DNA from: Nitratireductor sp. B36
GTDB taxonomy: Bacteria > Pseudomonadota > Alphaproteobacteria > Rhizobiales > Rhizobiaceae
Length of the DNA stretch: 64,000 nt
Direction: 5' to 3'
Assembly (NCBI RefSeq): GCF_020833685.1
Contig: NZ_JACKZY010000001.1
Location: 1,004,578-1,068,577, forward strand
Made by a program: the position numbers and the translations under genes. Positions within the stretch are counted from its first letter, which is position 1, and every line of letters starts with the position of its first letter. This document shows, in pieces, positions 26,103-35,758 of this stretch. The notes under the pieces are model-generated. The model had not been told where the DNA came from, did no database searches, and saw nothing but the letters and a program-made list of their open reading frames with translations.

Positions 26103-26202
26103 AGCTCTTCTTGAGCGCCCCGTGCAGGAACCCCAGCCGGGGATTCCGGCACGGGTGTGCCCGCCAATGCCGGACGCATCCGGTCAAGGCGGGGAAAGCG
26201 CG

Positions 26203-26946
26203 ATGGTTGTCGATGCCAGGAGCCTGCGCAAGTCCTACGAAAACCGTTCTGAGGTGCTCAAAGGGGTGGACCTCAAGATCGCCGCTGGCGAGCGCGTGGC
26301 GCTGATCGGCGCGAATGGCTGCGGCAAATCCACCCTTTTGCGCTGTCTGATCGGTCTTCACGACATATCGGGGGGCTCCCTGGCCACAATGGGGCACGAT
26401 CTGACGGCTGGACGACACACGGCAGCGCGGCGCCATGTCCGTCTCCAAACAGGGTTTGTGTTTCAAAGACATTGCCTCGTTCGCCGAAGGACCGTCCTCT
26501 CGAATGTTGTTCATGGCTTCTTCGGCGACGCCGGAAGCTGGCGTGCCCATGCGCATGGACTGGCGCCTGCCGCCTGGCGCAAGCGCGCCATGGAGGTTCT
26601 GGAAGAGGTTCGCCTTTCCGACCGCGCACTGAGCCGCGCCGACACACTTTCCGGCGGGCAACAGCAGCGTGTCGCAATTGCGCGCGCTCTGGTGCGCCGC
26701 CCTCGCCTTCTCATTGCCGACGAGCCGGCTGCGAGCCTTGATCCATTGTCCGGGAAAAACGTGATGGAGCTGTTTACCGGGCTGTGCTCCTCACATGACA
26801 TCACACTGCTTTTCACCTCGCACGACATGGAGCATGCGCTGACCTATTCGAGCCGGGTTGTGGCTCTGCGGAACGGACGCATTCTCTTCGACAAGGCGAG
26901 CGGCAAGGTTTCGCAAAGCGATCTGAAAGACACATTCGATGGCTGA
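26203..26946 (+). CDS. phnC: Phosphonate ABC transporter, ATP-binding protein
   Basis: A 247-aa ABC ATPase. Walker A is GANGCGKSTLL, the signature is LSGGQQQRVAIARAL, Walker B is LLIADEPAASLDP, and the switch histidine is in LLFTSHDME. It powers uptake with PhnE and PhnD. I chose the ATG at 26203, preceded by GGGGAAAG; earlier in-frame ATGs at 26083 (overlapping phnD) and 26167 are possible. Its stop overlaps the phnE start by eight bases. The partner phnE is frameshifted, so the transporter may be inactive. Confidence 0.9.
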   Translation: MVVDARSLRKSYENRSEVLKGVDLKIAAGERVALIGANGCGKSTLLRCLIGLHDISGGSLATMGHDLTAGRHTAARRHVRLQTGFVFQRHCLVRRRTVLSNVVHGFFGDAGSWRAHAHGLAPAAWRKRAMEVLEEVRLSDRALSRADTLSGGQQQRVAIARALVRRPRLLIADEPAASLDPLSGKNVMELFTGLCSSHDITLLFTSHDMEHALTYSSRVVALRNGRILFDKASGKVSQSDLKDTFDG

Positions 26947-27740
26947 ACACAGGCACATGGCTCCCAGCCGCCTTTCGGGGATCACACCCCTCCATTTTGT
27001 GGTTCTCGTCACGCTTGCGGCTGTGATCCTTGGCTCCATGGGGCAGGTTGCGCCTTCGCCCGGGCAACTCGCCGCGGGCGCGCCGGGCATGGTCAATCTG
27101 GTGGGCCGGATGATGCCGCCAAACCTCGAGCCGGACTTCCTCTGGCGGATTGCCGTGCGCATTCTCGAGACCTTTCAGATCGCTTTGGTCGGGGCAGCCA
27201 TCGGTATTGCCATCAGCCTGCCTGTCGGCTGGCTTGCAGCGCGCGGCGTTTCTCCGCTCGGACGGGGCCACTATGTGTTCAAGATGCTGACCTCGCTGCT
27301 GCGCACCGTGCCCGATCTTGTCTGGGCGCTGCTTTTCGTGGCAACGGTAGGACTGGGCGCCGTCGCCGGGACGATGACAATCGTCGTCGACACAATCGGG
27401 TTTTGCGGCCGGTTCTTTGCGGAAGCCATGGAGGATGCGGAGAAAGAGCCCCAGGAGGCGCTGGCAGCCATCGGGGCAGGACGCGGGTTCCATCCTTCTC
27501 GGCGCCGTGTTGCCCGATGTCGCGCCCTCGCTCACGAACTCGGCGCTCTTCGCGCTCGAAAAAGCCGTTCGCTCATCCGTGGTGCTCGGATTGGTCGGTG
27601 CCGGCGGGATTGGCCAGGAACTGAAGGTCGCGTTTGATCTCTTCCAGTATCGCAATGCGTCGACCATCATTCTGGTGATCTTTGCGATCGTGCTTGCGAT
27701 GGAATTCATCACCGACCGGCTGCGCGCACGCATCCAGTAA
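26939..27740 (+). pseudogene. phnE: Phosphonate ABC transporter permease, broken by a one-base frameshift
   Basis: The N-terminal part reads normally from the ATG at 26939 to about residue 182 (GFCGRFFAEAMEDAEKEPQEAL), with several membrane segments and the start of the EAA loop. After CGC at 27482-27484 the frame is lost. Reading one base later restores the PhnE C terminus (SILLGAVLPDVAPSLTNSALF, then EKAVRSSVVLGLVGAGGIG) to a stop at 27740. Removing one G from the GGG at 27485-27487 would join the two parts into a full-length permease of about 266 aa. Either a real mutation or a sequencing error; both halves are otherwise intact, so any lesion is recent. Confidence 0.88.
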
Positions 27741-27768
27741 GATCAAATGGCGATGAGCCTCTGCTGCT

Positions 27769-27795
27769 GCCGAGGATCGCGGTGAGATCCTCGGC
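27769..27795. terminator. Perfect hairpin between convergent phnE and guaA
   Basis: GCCGAGGATC (27769-27778) and GATCCTCGGC (27786-27795) are exact complements over a 7-base loop, between two convergent genes. No T run; probably works in both directions. Confidence 0.7.
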
Positions 27796-27804
27796 GGCCG
27801 CCCA

Positions 27805-29364
27805 TTACTCCCACTCGATCGTGCCCGGTGGCTTGGACGTCACGTCGTAGACAACGCGGTTGATGCCCTTCACCTCGTTGATGATGCGGGTGGCCGCACG
27901 GCCGAGGAATTCCATGTCGTAGTGATAAAAATCCGCAGTCATCCCATCGACAGACGTCACCGCCCGCAGCGCGCAGACGAATTCGTAGGTGCGCCCGTCG
28001 CCCATCACGCCCACCGTCTGCACCGGAAGGAGCACGGCAAAGGCCTGCCAGATCGCGTCGTAGAGGCCGGCCTTGCGGATCTCGTCCAGATAGATCGCAT
28101 CGGCGGAACGCAGGATTTCGAGCTTCTCGCGCGTGACGCCGCCGGGGCAGCGAATGGCAAGTCCCGGCCCCGGGAAGGGATGGCGGCCGATGAAGCTGTC
28201 GGGCAGGCCAAGCTCCTTGCCAAGCACGCGCACCTCGTCCTTGAAGAGTTCGCGCAGCGGTTCCACCAGGCTCATATTCATGCGCTCGGGCAGACCGCCC
28301 ACATTGTGGTGCGACTTGATGGTCACGGACGGACCGCCCGTGAAGGATACGCTTTCGATCACGTCGGGATAGAGCGTGCCCTGCACCAGGAAATCGGCGC
28401 CACCGAGCTTTTTCGCCTCTTCCTCGAACACTTCAATGAACAGGCGACCGATGGTCTTGCGCTTCTTTTCCGGGTCACTCTCGCCTTCCAATGCACCGAT
28501 GAAGCGGTCGGAGGCATCCACCAGGATCAGCGGCAGATTGTAGTGCTCGCGGAACATGGCGACCACTTCGGACGCCTCGTTCTTCCGCATCAGGCCATGG
28601 TCGACCAGAATACAGGTGAGCTGATCGCCAACGGCCTCATGCGTCAGAAGGGCTGCCACGGAGGAATCGACACCGCCCGAAAGCGCGCAGATCACCTTGC
28701 CGTCGCCGACCTGCTTGCGGATCGCCTCAACCGCCTGTTCGCGGTAGGCGGCCATCGTCCAATCGCCTGAAAGGCCGGCGATCTTGTGCACGAAATTGGA
28801 AAGCAGCTTTGCACCATCTGGCGTGTGGACCACTTCGGGGTGGAACTGGACCCCGTAATATTTGCGATCATCATCGGCAATCGCCGCAAAGGGTGCTCCG
28901 GTCGAGGTGCCGACGACGCGGAAGCCCGGCGGAATGGCCGTCACCCGGTCGCCATGGCTCATCCACACCTGGTGGCGTGTGCCCTTGGCCCAGACACCTT
29001 CGAACAGAGGACAATCGTCTTCGATCTCGAGGAAAGCGCGGCCAAACTCACGGTGGTCGGAGCCTTCGACCTTGCCGCCAAGCTGCGCACAGATGGTCTG
29101 TTCGCCATAGCAGATGCCAAGCACCGGAAGGCCCGAATCGAAGATGATCTGCGGCGCGCGCGGGCTGCCGATATCAACCGTTGAGGCCGGGCTGCCCGAA
29201 AGAATGACCGCCTTGGGCGCAAGGCGCCTGAACGCCTCTTCCGCCGACTGGAAGGGTGCGATTTCGCAATAGACTCCGGCCTCGCGCACCCGCCGCGCAA
29301 TGAGCTGCGTGACCTGGCTGCCGAAATCAACGATGAGAACTGTGTCGGGATTGGATATCGTCAT
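27805..29364 (-). CDS. guaA: GMP synthase (glutamine-hydrolysing)
   Basis: Converts XMP to GMP. The 519-aa protein has an N-terminal class I glutamine amidotransferase domain (nucleophile in [16 protein letters not shown]; His/Glu in [11 protein letters not shown]), then the PP-loop ATP pyrophosphatase domain with [13 protein letters not shown], and the C-terminal dimerisation domain ending KPPGTIEWE. Length is as usual. Last gene of an apparent rsmB-like, thioesterase, nucleosidase, guaA run on the minus strand; ends at a hairpin. Confidence 0.98.
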   Translation of the reverse strand: MTISNPDTVLIVDFGSQVTQLIARRVREAGVYCEIAPFQSAEEAFRRLAPKAVILSGSPASTVDIGSPRAPQIIFDSGLPVLGICYGEQTICAQLGGKVEGSDHREFGRAFLEIEDDCPLFEGVWAKGTRHQVWMSHGDRVTAIPPGFRVVGTSTGAPFAAIADDDRKYYGVQFHPEVVHTPDGAKLLSNFVHKIAGLSGDWTMAAYREQAVEAIRKQVGDGKVICALSGGVDSSVAALLTHEAVGDQLTCILVDHGLMRKNEASEVVAMFREHYNLPLILVDASDRFIGALEGESDPEKKRKTIGRLFIEVFEEEAKKLGGADFLVQGTLYPDVIESVSFTGGPSVTIKSHHNVGGLPERMNMSLVEPLRELFKDEVRVLGKELGLPDSFIGRHPFPGPGLAIRCPGGVTREKLEILRSADAIYLDEIRKAGLYDAIWQAFAVLLPVQTVGVMGDGRTYEFVCALRAVTSVDGMTADFYHYDMEFLGRAATRIINEVKGINRVVYDVTSKPPGTIEWE

Positions 29365-29419
29365 GGCGAGCCTTTAGAGAAAGAAGCGTTTGGGTGCAAG
29401 CGTCCGGGCTGTTTTTTGG

Positions 29420-30061
29420 TCATAGAAGGCCATCGGCGATGGCCTGTTCGAGGCGGTCCACCGCATCGGCGAGCTTTTCGTCGATGACATGCAGATATTC
29501 GGTCCAGTCGCTGACATGCTGAAGTTCGGCTGCACCATCGGAAATGCCGCGCAGCGCCACCAGATCGAGGCCGAAACGCTGGCAGGCGCGCAAGGCGGCA
29601 AAGGTTTCCATATCCACCATGTCGGCATTGATGGCGTCGTAGGCAGCCCCTGAAATCACGTTGCCGCCGGTCGAAAGCGTGGCTTCCCGGATGCCCGGAA
29701 TGCGATGTGGCAGGGGCATGATCGCAGGATGATCGAGAAAGGGCGTGACACCCTTTTCGAAACCAAGCGGCGAAGCGTCCATGTCGCGATAGGAAACGGC
29801 GGTAGCCTGATAGACCTCCGTCTGTTCGAGACTGCGGCTCCCGGCAGATCCAAGGGAAACGAGGAGATCCGGCAGACGGCCCTCGGCATCGAGAAGGGCG
29901 AGCTCTGCACCGAGCACCACCCCCGCCTCCACGGGGCCGACACCTGTCATCAGGGGTTTGAAGCGCTTTTTAAGATGTGGGCCATATTCGGCTTCAGCCG
30001 CCATGACGAAGAGAACGCGTTTTCCGGCAAGAATTGCCGGTTCCACCGGTGCCCGCATCAT
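29420..30061 (-). CDS. mtnN: 5'-methylthioadenosine/S-adenosylhomocysteine nucleosidase
   Basis: A 213-aa nucleosidase that splits MTA or SAH to adenine and the thioribose, recycling methyl-transfer by-products. Family features: FVMAAEAEYG near the N terminus, MTGVGPVEAGVVLG, LVSLGSAGS, VDMETFA (the ribose-binding Met-Glu), and RGISDGA, which holds the catalytic aspartate. Its start overlaps the stop of the upstream thioesterase gene by four bases. The exact substrate preference (MTA, SAH or futalosine) cannot be read from sequence. Confidence 0.85.
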   Translation of the reverse strand: MMRAPVEPAILAGKRVLFVMAAEAEYGPHLKKRFKPLMTGVGPVEAGVVLGAELALLDAEGRLPDLLVSLGSAGSRSLEQTEVYQATAVSYRDMDASPLGFEKGVTPFLDHPAIMPLPHRIPGIREATLSTGGNVISGAAYDAINADMVDMETFAALRACQRFGLDLVALRGISDGAAELQHVSDWTEYLHVIDEKLADAVDRLEQAIADGLL

Positions 30062-30510
30062 CCCTCGATCCCTTCACGTCCGATGATGGTCATCATAGTT
30101 CCCGTCATCGTGGCAATGAGTTTGGCATCGCCTTCAGCGGAATAGGCATAGGCCTGACCGTCTGCCACGACGATGGTGCGGCCGGGCTTGGTGACGGTGC
30201 CACGGAACAGAAAGCGCTCGCCGCGCCCCGGCGCGAGGAGGTTGACCTTGAACTCGATGGTCAGGACGGCAGCATCGTCCGGCATCAACGAGAACGCAGC
30301 ATAGCCACAGGCTGAATCCAGCGCCGTCGAAATCACACCCGCATGGAGAAACCCATGCTGCTGCGTCAGCGCATCCGCATAAGGCATCTCGATCTCGACA
30401 ATGCCCGGCGTCACGAGCGTCAGCTCGGCGCCGATGGTTGCCATCATCTTCTGACGGGCGAAGCTTGCCCGAACACGGGCTTCGACATCTGCGGGGTTTG
30501 GCTGGTTCAT
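30058..30510 (-). CDS. PaaI-family hotdog thioesterase
   Basis: A 150-aa single-hotdog protein; relatives hydrolyse acyl- or aryl-CoA thioesters. The characteristic HGFLHAGVISTALDSACGYAAFS segment holds the catalytic helix. I took the ATG at 30510, since upstream codons of the same frame lie within the rsmB-like gene. The four-base overlap with mtnN suggests coupled translation. The natural substrate is unknown; it may simply be a housekeeping acyl-CoA hydrolase. Confidence 0.8.
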   Translation of the reverse strand: MNQPNPADVEARVRASFARQKMMATIGAELTLVTPGIVEIEMPYADALTQQHGFLHAGVISTALDSACGYAAFSLMPDDAAVLTIEFKVNLLAPGRGERFLFRGTVTKPGRTIVVADGQAYAYSAEGDAKLIATMTGTMMTIIGREGIEG

Positions 30511-30527
30511 CGTCTGGCCGTTGGTTT

Positions 30528-31814
30528 TCAACTCCGCTCCAGCGCGGCAAAATGAAAGCCGTCCGTCGCTGTGCGGTTGGGAGAGAGGGCAATACCCGTG
30601 GTCTTGCCTATTCTTGCCTTGGCGGATTGCCCCGGGAAGTGCCTCTCCCATAGCGCCTCATGGTCCACCGGACAGAAATCCGAATTGGCTTTGAGAAAGG
30701 CGCGCACCTGGTCGTCGTTCTCCTCGGCGAAGACCGAGCAGGTGATGTAGGCCAGCCGCCCACCCTGCCGCACGAAGCGTGCTGCCCGCGCGAGAATTTC
30801 GGCCTGCTCCGCCTGCCGCTGTTCCAGCTGTTTTTCGCCAAGCCGCCATTTGGCGTCCGGTCTGCGCCGCCAGGTGCCCGCTCCCGTGCATGGCGCATCG
30901 ACGACCACGAGATCGAACTGGCCCTCATGCGCGGCCAGCGCCTCCGGGTCGGCTACAGCCTGGACGTTCCGGCAACCGGCCCGCTTCAGTCGGTCGAATA
31001 TGGGAGCAAGCCTCTGCTTTTCAGCATCGAAGGCCCGAATCTGGCCGGTGTTCTCCATTGCTGCCGACATGGCGAGCGACTTGCCGCCGGCTCCCGCGCA
31101 ATAGTCGAGCACCTGCATGCCAGGCGCGGCTTCGGTAAGGGCGGCAACGATCTGCGAGCCCTCGTCCTGAACCTCGAACCAGCCCTTTTGAAAGGCCGGT
31201 TCTGCCTGCACATTGGGATGCCGCCCCTGCCCTTCGATCGGACCGATCCGCAACCCCTGTGGCGCAAGCTCGCTCTCGTGAACGCCGGTGCGTGCCAGCG
31301 CTTTCGCCACCTTGTCGCGCGTCGACTTCAACGTGTTGACCCGCATGTCGAGCGGCGGGCGCTCGGCAAGGGCCGCCGCCTCGGCCACCCAGTCATCGCC
31401 CCAGGCTCGCTGAAACAGCGGCTCGCACCATTCGGGGCATTCCGCCCGCACGCCGTCAGGCGCTTGATCCAGTCGGTGCGCCGCAATGCGGTCCGCTTCC
31501 TCGCTGGAAATCGGTTGCGGTGCGAAATTGTCTTCCGCCAGGGCTGCATTCAGCGTTTCGGGATCATATCCCGCCTCGATCATGAGGGCGCCGAAGGCAA
31601 GAGCGCGCGGACTTTCTTCCTGAAACAGCCATGCCGCAGAGCGTTTTCTGCGCAACGCGTCATAGACGAAATTGCCAATGGCCGCCCGGTCCTTGGAGCC
31701 GGCAAAGCGGTGTGACAGACCCCAGTCTCTCAGCGCTTCCGCCGCCGGTCGATAGCGCCGGTCAATGTCTTCCAGAATTTCAATGGCCGCAGCCAGACGT
31801 CCGCCAAGTCGCAT
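30528..31814 (-). CDS. RsmB-like rRNA (cytosine-C5) methyltransferase
   Basis: A 428-aa Fmu/Sun-family SAM-dependent methyltransferase. Residues 1-130 form the NusB-like N-terminal region (RYRPAAEALRDWGLSHRFAG); then come the SAM site VLDYCAGAGGKSLAMSA, the proline-cysteine motif DAPCTGAGTWRRRPDAKW and the second cysteine in AYITCSVFAEEND, which together form the m5C catalytic centre. The start is the ATG at 31814; the frame stays open into katA without family similarity. It heads the group leading to guaA. Confidence 0.88.
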   Translation of the reverse strand: MRLGGRLAAAIEILEDIDRRYRPAAEALRDWGLSHRFAGSKDRAAIGNFVYDALRRKRSAAWLFQEESPRALAFGALMIEAGYDPETLNAALAEDNFAPQPISSEEADRIAAHRLDQAPDGVRAECPEWCEPLFQRAWGDDWVAEAAALAERPPLDMRVNTLKSTRDKVAKALARTGVHESELAPQGLRIGPIEGQGRHPNVQAEPAFQKGWFEVQDEGSQIVAALTEAAPGMQVLDYCAGAGGKSLAMSAAMENTGQIRAFDAEKQRLAPIFDRLKRAGCRNVQAVADPEALAAHEGQFDLVVVDAPCTGAGTWRRRPDAKWRLGEKQLEQRQAEQAEILARAARFVRQGGRLAYITCSVFAEENDDQVRAFLKANSDFCPVDHEALWERHFPGQSAKARIGKTTGIALSPNRTATDGFHFAALERS

Positions 31815-31873
31815 GTGACACCTTTGCCGGTTACCCGAATGGCGCACAGCTAGCCGGTAGCGAGCCTTTAGAC

Positions 31874-31906
31874 AAGCAAAACGGGCGTGGATTGCTCCAC
31901 GCCCGT
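31874..31906 (-). terminator. Terminator downstream of katA
   Basis: ACGGGCGTGGA and TCCACGCCCGT (31881-31891, 31896-31906) form a perfect 11-bp stem with a 4-base loop. On the minus strand it is followed by TTTGCTTG. It lies 28 bases after the katA stop. Confidence 0.8.
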
Positions 31907-31933
31907 ACTTTATCAAGGCCTTTTCACGTCTGC

Positions 31934-33439
31934 CTATTCGGCAGCGCGCTGCGGCGTATTGCCGGTCACGGGCACGGCATTGGGCTCGTAGCCGTGCGCT
32001 TCCTTCAGCGCCTTGCGCACCCCATTGCCATAATCGGGATGAACCTTGTCGAAATGCGCGAGCTGGCGCTCGATGATCTCGCCGGGCACGCCGTCCATCG
32101 CAGCAGCAATGTTGGAGAACAACCGGTTCTTCTGTCCCTCGTCGAAGAGGTTGAAGAGCGCGCGCGGCTGGCTGTAGTCGTCGTTGCCGATGCGATGGTT
32201 GTAGCGGTCCGCATCGCCAGAAATCTTCAGCGGAGGCTCCTTGGCTGCCGGTTTTTCCACCGGGCCACCGAAGGAGTTCGGCTCGTAATAGGCGTCGGGG
32301 TTGCCTGTCTTGATGCCGCCGAACGTGTTCATCTCGCCATCGCGGTGGTAGTGATGCACCGGGCATTTCGGCTGGTTGACCGGGATCGTCTCGTAATGCG
32401 TGCCAAGCCGGTAACGGTGCGCATCCGCATAGGAGAAGATGCGCGCCTGTAGCATCTTGTCGGGCGAATAGCTGATACCCGGCACGATGTTGGAGGGCGA
32501 AAACGCGGCGTTCTCGATTTCGGTGAAGTAATTGTCCGGATTGCGGTTGAGCTCCATCACGCCAATGTCGATCGGCGGATAGTCCGCATGCGGCCACACC
32601 TTGGTGAGGTCGAAGGGATTATAGGAGGTCTTCTCCGCATCCGCCTCGGGCATGATCTGCACCTGCACTTTCCACTTCGGGAACTCGCCGTTCTCGATCG
32701 CGCCGTAGAGCGCTTCCTGATAGCTTTCGCGGGTCTTGCCCACCACCTGCTCGGCCTCCGCATTGGTGTGGTGCTTATGGCCCTGCATGGTCTTGAAATG
32801 GAATTTGACCCAGAAGCGCTCGCCTTTGTCGTTCCAGAACGAATAGGTGTGGGAGCCGTAGCCATTCATGAACATGGGTGCAGTCGGCAGACCGCGATCC
32901 GACATCAGGATCGTCACCTGATGGAGGCTTTCCGGTGAGAGCGACCAGAAATCCCACATGGCCGTCGGCGAACGCATATTGGTGCGCGGATGGCGTTTCT
33001 GCGTGTGAATGAAATCGGGAAATTTGAGCGGATCACGGACGAAGAACACGGGCGTGTTGTTGCCCACGAGATCCCAATTGCCGTCCTCGGTGTAGAATTT
33101 CAGCGCAAAGCCGCGCACATCGCGCTCGGCATCGGCTGCACCCTGCTCGCCGGCAACGGTGGAGAAGCGCGCGAGCATCGGTGTTTCCGCGCCCGGCTGA
33201 AGCGCCTTGGCAATCGTGTACTTCGAAATGTCACCGGTGATCTTCAAAACGCCATGCGCGCCCCAGCCCTTGGCGTGAACCACACGCTCGGGAATGCGTT
33301 CGCGGTTCTGATGTGCAAGCTTTTCGATGAGCTGGTAGTCCTGAAGCAGAACCGGGCCCCGCTCACCCGCGGTCACGGTGTTCTGGTTGTCGCTGACGGG
33401 CGCGCCAGCAGACGTGGTCATCGTGGGTTTGTCTGCCAT
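31934..33439 (-). CDS. katA: Catalase (haem, small-subunit type)
   Basis: Breaks down hydrogen peroxide. The 501-aa protein has the active-site block [16 protein letters not shown] (catalytic His near residue 55), the distal asparagine in [20 protein letters not shown], and the haem-ligand tyrosine in [14 protein letters not shown]. The ATG at 33439 has AAGGGAG eight bases before it; the longer frame upstream has no family features. It is divergent from oxyR, which almost certainly controls it, and ends at a good terminator. Confidence 0.96.
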   Translation of the reverse strand: MADKPTMTTSAGAPVSDNQNTVTAGERGPVLLQDYQLIEKLAHQNRERIPERVVHAKGWGAHGVLKITGDISKYTIAKALQPGAETPMLARFSTVAGEQGAADAERDVRGFALKFYTEDGNWDLVGNNTPVFFVRDPLKFPDFIHTQKRHPRTNMRSPTAMWDFWSLSPESLHQVTILMSDRGLPTAPMFMNGYGSHTYSFWNDKGERFWVKFHFKTMQGHKHHTNAEAEQVVGKTRESYQEALYGAIENGEFPKWKVQVQIMPEADAEKTSYNPFDLTKVWPHADYPPIDIGVMELNRNPDNYFTEIENAAFSPSNIVPGISYSPDKMLQARIFSYADAHRYRLGTHYETIPVNQPKCPVHHYHRDGEMNTFGGIKTGNPDAYYEPNSFGGPVEKPAAKEPPLKISGDADRYNHRIGNDDYSQPRALFNLFDEGQKNRLFSNIAAAMDGVPGEIIERQLAHFDKVHPDYGNGVRKALKEAHGYEPNAVPVTGNTPQRAAE

Positions 33440-33565
33440 AAAAAAACTCCCTTGCTTGCTTTCCGGTTTTGCCCGGCTGCCGGTCTCACCTGCGGCGTGG
33501 CTTGGAACGGTTCCAAGGTATCGACGCCTTTTGATAAATTCCAATTGTCTTTGATATTCGATGCG

Positions 33566-33580
33566 ATAATTTAAACTTAT
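33566..33580. promoter_or_regulatory. OxyR/LysR-type site candidate in the katA-oxyR gap
   Basis: ATAA-N7-TTAT is an inverted repeat in the 139-base divergent gap, of the T-N11-A kind used by LysR-type regulators. It overlaps the oxyR start codon, which would suit autorepression. Short motif in an AT-rich gap, so uncertain. Confidence 0.3.
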
Positions 33581-34490
33581 GATACGCTTGACCATCAGAC
33601 AGATGCAGTATTTCGAACGTCTGGCCGAAACGCTGCACTTCGGACGCGCCGCCACGAGCTGTGGCGTCACGCAGCCCGCGCTCTCTGCACAGATTTCCGA
33701 AATGGAAGCTCAGCTTGGCTTCAAACTTTTCGAGCGTGGCGGCGGTGCCGTGCGTCTCACGGCCGAAGCGCAGTCTCTTTTGCCTCGCGTGGCGCGGATC
33801 CTTGCCGAGGTACGCGATCTGGAAGGTGAGGCGCGCAGGGAGCGCAAGGCGCTCGAAGGCCGCTTTCGGCTGGGGGTGATCCCCACCATCGCGCCGTATC
33901 TTCTCCCTGAGCTTCTGCCGCTCCTCAAACAGAGATTTCCGCTGCTGCGCCTTGAGGTGCGTGAGGCGGTCACCAACGCATTGGCCGAAGATACGGCGAC
34001 CGGTCGGCTCGACGCCATGATCGCAGCCGATCCCATCGACGATAACCGGCTCGCGCCGGATATTCTTTTTGAGGACCCGTTCTACCTTGCGGTACCAACA
34101 GGCGATGCCGCACGGATAGCCCCGCCCGTGGCGCAGGAGAGCATGGCGCTCGAGAGGCTGATGCTTCTGGAAGACGGGCACTGCATGCGCGGCCAGGCGC
34201 TCGAAATCTGCGGGCGCGTCAAACCTGTGACGATGGAGACTTTTGGAGCGACCAGCCTGACAACTCTTTTGCACATGGTGTCGCATGGGATGGGTGTCAC
34301 CCTCATACCGCAAATGGCGCGCGCCTCGGCAAACCTTTTGCCATCCGTCAGCGTGCTTCCGTTTCTCGACCCCAGCCCTTCCCGCAGCATATGCCTTGTC
34401 GGACGGAAGTCCAACCCACGCAGAAACGACTTCGCGGCTCTGCGCGAGACTGTGCTGGAGGCCCACCAGGCGCTGCTCGCCCGCGTCTGA
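33579..34490 (+). CDS. oxyR: Hydrogen peroxide-sensing LysR regulator
   Basis: A 303-aa LysR-type regulator. The N-terminal helix-turn-helix contains [25 protein letters not shown]-type features (about residues 19-43). The effector domain carries two cysteines at 202 and 211 in [13 protein letters not shown], nine residues apart as in the redox switch of E. coli OxyR (Cys199/Cys208). That, plus the divergent catalase gene, supports OxyR rather than a generic LysR protein. Oxidation of the pair should activate katA. Confidence 0.92.
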   Translation: MIRLTIRQMQYFERLAETLHFGRAATSCGVTQPALSAQISEMEAQLGFKLFERGGGAVRLTAEAQSLLPRVARILAEVRDLEGEARRERKALEGRFRLGVIPTIAPYLLPELLPLLKQRFPLLRLEVREAVTNALAEDTATGRLDAMIAADPIDDNRLAPDILFEDPFYLAVPTGDAARIAPPVAQESMALERLMLLEDGHCMRGQALEICGRVKPVTMETFGATSLTTLLHMVSHGMGVTLIPQMARASANLLPSVSVLPFLDPSPSRSICLVGRKSNPRRNDFAALRETVLEAHQALLARV

Positions 34491-34493
34491 ACG

Positions 34494-34913
34494 TCATCCG
34501 GCATTCCACAGTTTCAGCGCGAGAAGCACCCACATGGCGGCCAACGCCAGAAATCCCAGCACGAACAATGGCTGCCGATAGCGGATCCTGTTGGACGTGA
34601 CGTGTACATAAGCATGTGCATAGCGGGAGAGCACAAAGGCCCACGCCAGCCAGATTGCCACCGTCCCTGCGCCTTCCACCGCAAAAAGTGCCAGACATAC
34701 CGAATGGAAGAGCACGGGCAGTTCAAACTGATTGGCCAGATTGTTCCGCACAAACAGGCTTTCAGGCGGTTCCTCACGGTTTTCCCTGAATTGGGAAACG
34801 CGCGCGCTCCCCGTTTGCACGGCCTTCTTCCGCCGCAGGCCGATCAGCACATACACGGCGTAGACGAGTGCCACATGGGCGATCATCGGCCAGAAGATTG
34901 CGTGTTGAGACAT
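34494..34913 (-). CDS. MAPEG-family membrane protein
   Basis: A 139-aa protein with four predicted membrane helices and the MAPEG pattern: RNNLANQFELPVLFHSVCLAL in helix 2, and SRYAHAYVHVTSNRIRYR before helix 4. Eukaryotic MAPEG members act on glutathione conjugates or eicosanoids; bacterial ones are mostly uncharacterised. It is convergent with oxyR, only three bases apart, and divergent from the aquaporin gene. A link to oxidative stress is possible from position only. Confidence 0.75.
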   Translation of the reverse strand: MSQHAIFWPMIAHVALVYAVYVLIGLRRKKAVQTGSARVSQFRENREEPPESLFVRNNLANQFELPVLFHSVCLALFAVEGAGTVAIWLAWAFVLSRYAHAYVHVTSNRIRYRQPLFVLGFLALAAMWVLLALKLWNAG

Positions 34914-35020
34914 GTCTTTCCCTTCCCGTCTTCACGGTTTCCCGTCTCAATTCCTGATTTCACCATCAGCATCGAAACGAAGACGCTTGGCAAGGGTGGC
35001 CTTATCGCAAGGATGAAACC

Positions 35021-35701
35021 ATGAAAGCTTACGTCGCCGAGTGTTTTGGAACGTTTTGCCTGGTCTTTCTGGGATGCGCCAGTGTGACGGTTGGTGGGTT
35101 TGGAAATCTCTTGCCGCTGGGGGGCCTGGGTATTGCCATCTCGTTTGGCGTTGCAGTGATTGCCATGGCCTATGCCATAGGCCCCGTTTCCGGCGCTCAC
35201 CTCAATCCCGCTGTCACGGCCGGGGTTTTTCTGGCCGGTCGCATGCCTCTCAAAGACGTATTGCCCTATATGGTCGCACAATTGGCTGGAGCTTCACTGG
35301 CCGCTGCATCACTTTGGGGCATGGCAAAGGGCTCTGACGCCGTCGCGCCCGTGTCCCGTGCAGCCAATGGCTGGGATGCAGCAGGACTCTATCCAATGCC
35401 GACAGCCTTCGCACTCGAAACCTTGGGCACTTTTATTTTTGTCACCGTCATCCTCGGAGTGACAGCGTCAAAACACCGGACACCTTTGTCCGGTGTCGTG
35501 ATCGGCCTCACACTCACAGCAATACACCTCTGCCTGATCCCGGCGACCGGGACATCAGTCAATCCCGCGCGTTCAATCGGCCCTGCCCTTTTTTCAGGTG
35601 CACGTGAGATGAACCAGCTCTGGCTCTTCATCGCTGCGCCCTTTGTCGGTGCAGCTGTTGCGGGGGTCGTTGCCAAAACGACATTGATGGAACGCATGTA
35701 G
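35021..35701 (+). CDS. aqpZ: Aquaporin Z-like MIP-family channel
   Basis: A 226-aa six-helix water channel. Both pore signatures are present, HLNPAVTAG in the first half and SVNPARSIGPAL in the second; the latter ends with the selectivity-filter arginine. The Thr-Gly-Thr-Ser before the second NPA and the overall length favour an orthodox water channel over a glycerol facilitator. It ends at a hairpin shared with guaB. Confidence 0.9.
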   Translation: MKAYVAECFGTFCLVFLGCASVTVGGFGNLLPLGGLGIAISFGVAVIAMAYAIGPVSGAHLNPAVTAGVFLAGRMPLKDVLPYMVAQLAGASLAAASLWGMAKGSDAVAPVSRAANGWDAAGLYPMPTAFALETLGTFIFVTVILGVTASKHRTPLSGVVIGLTLTAIHLCLIPATGTSVNPARSIGPALFSGAREMNQLWLFIAAPFVGAAVAGVVAKTTLMERM

Positions 35702-35708
35702 GGACAAG

Positions 35709-35732
35709 AAAAAGGGCGCTGAGGCCCTTTTT
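35709..35732. terminator. Bidirectional terminator between aqpZ and guaB
   Basis: AAAAAGGGC (35709-35717) pairs with GCCCTTTTT (35724-35732) over a 6-base loop. The A/T tracts give a T run in both directions, 8 bases after the aqpZ stop. Confidence 0.85.
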
Positions 35733-35758
35733 CAAATGGCAATGGGACCCAACCCGCC

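Noticed and set aside
31947-32597. Extension of the rsmB-like frame back through katA
   Set aside because: The upstream residues are the alternative frame of catalase; the ATG at 31814 starts the methyltransferase homology.
33486-34466. 326-codon minus-strand frame opposite oxyR
   Set aside because: Antisense shadow of a well-supported LysR gene; no family features.
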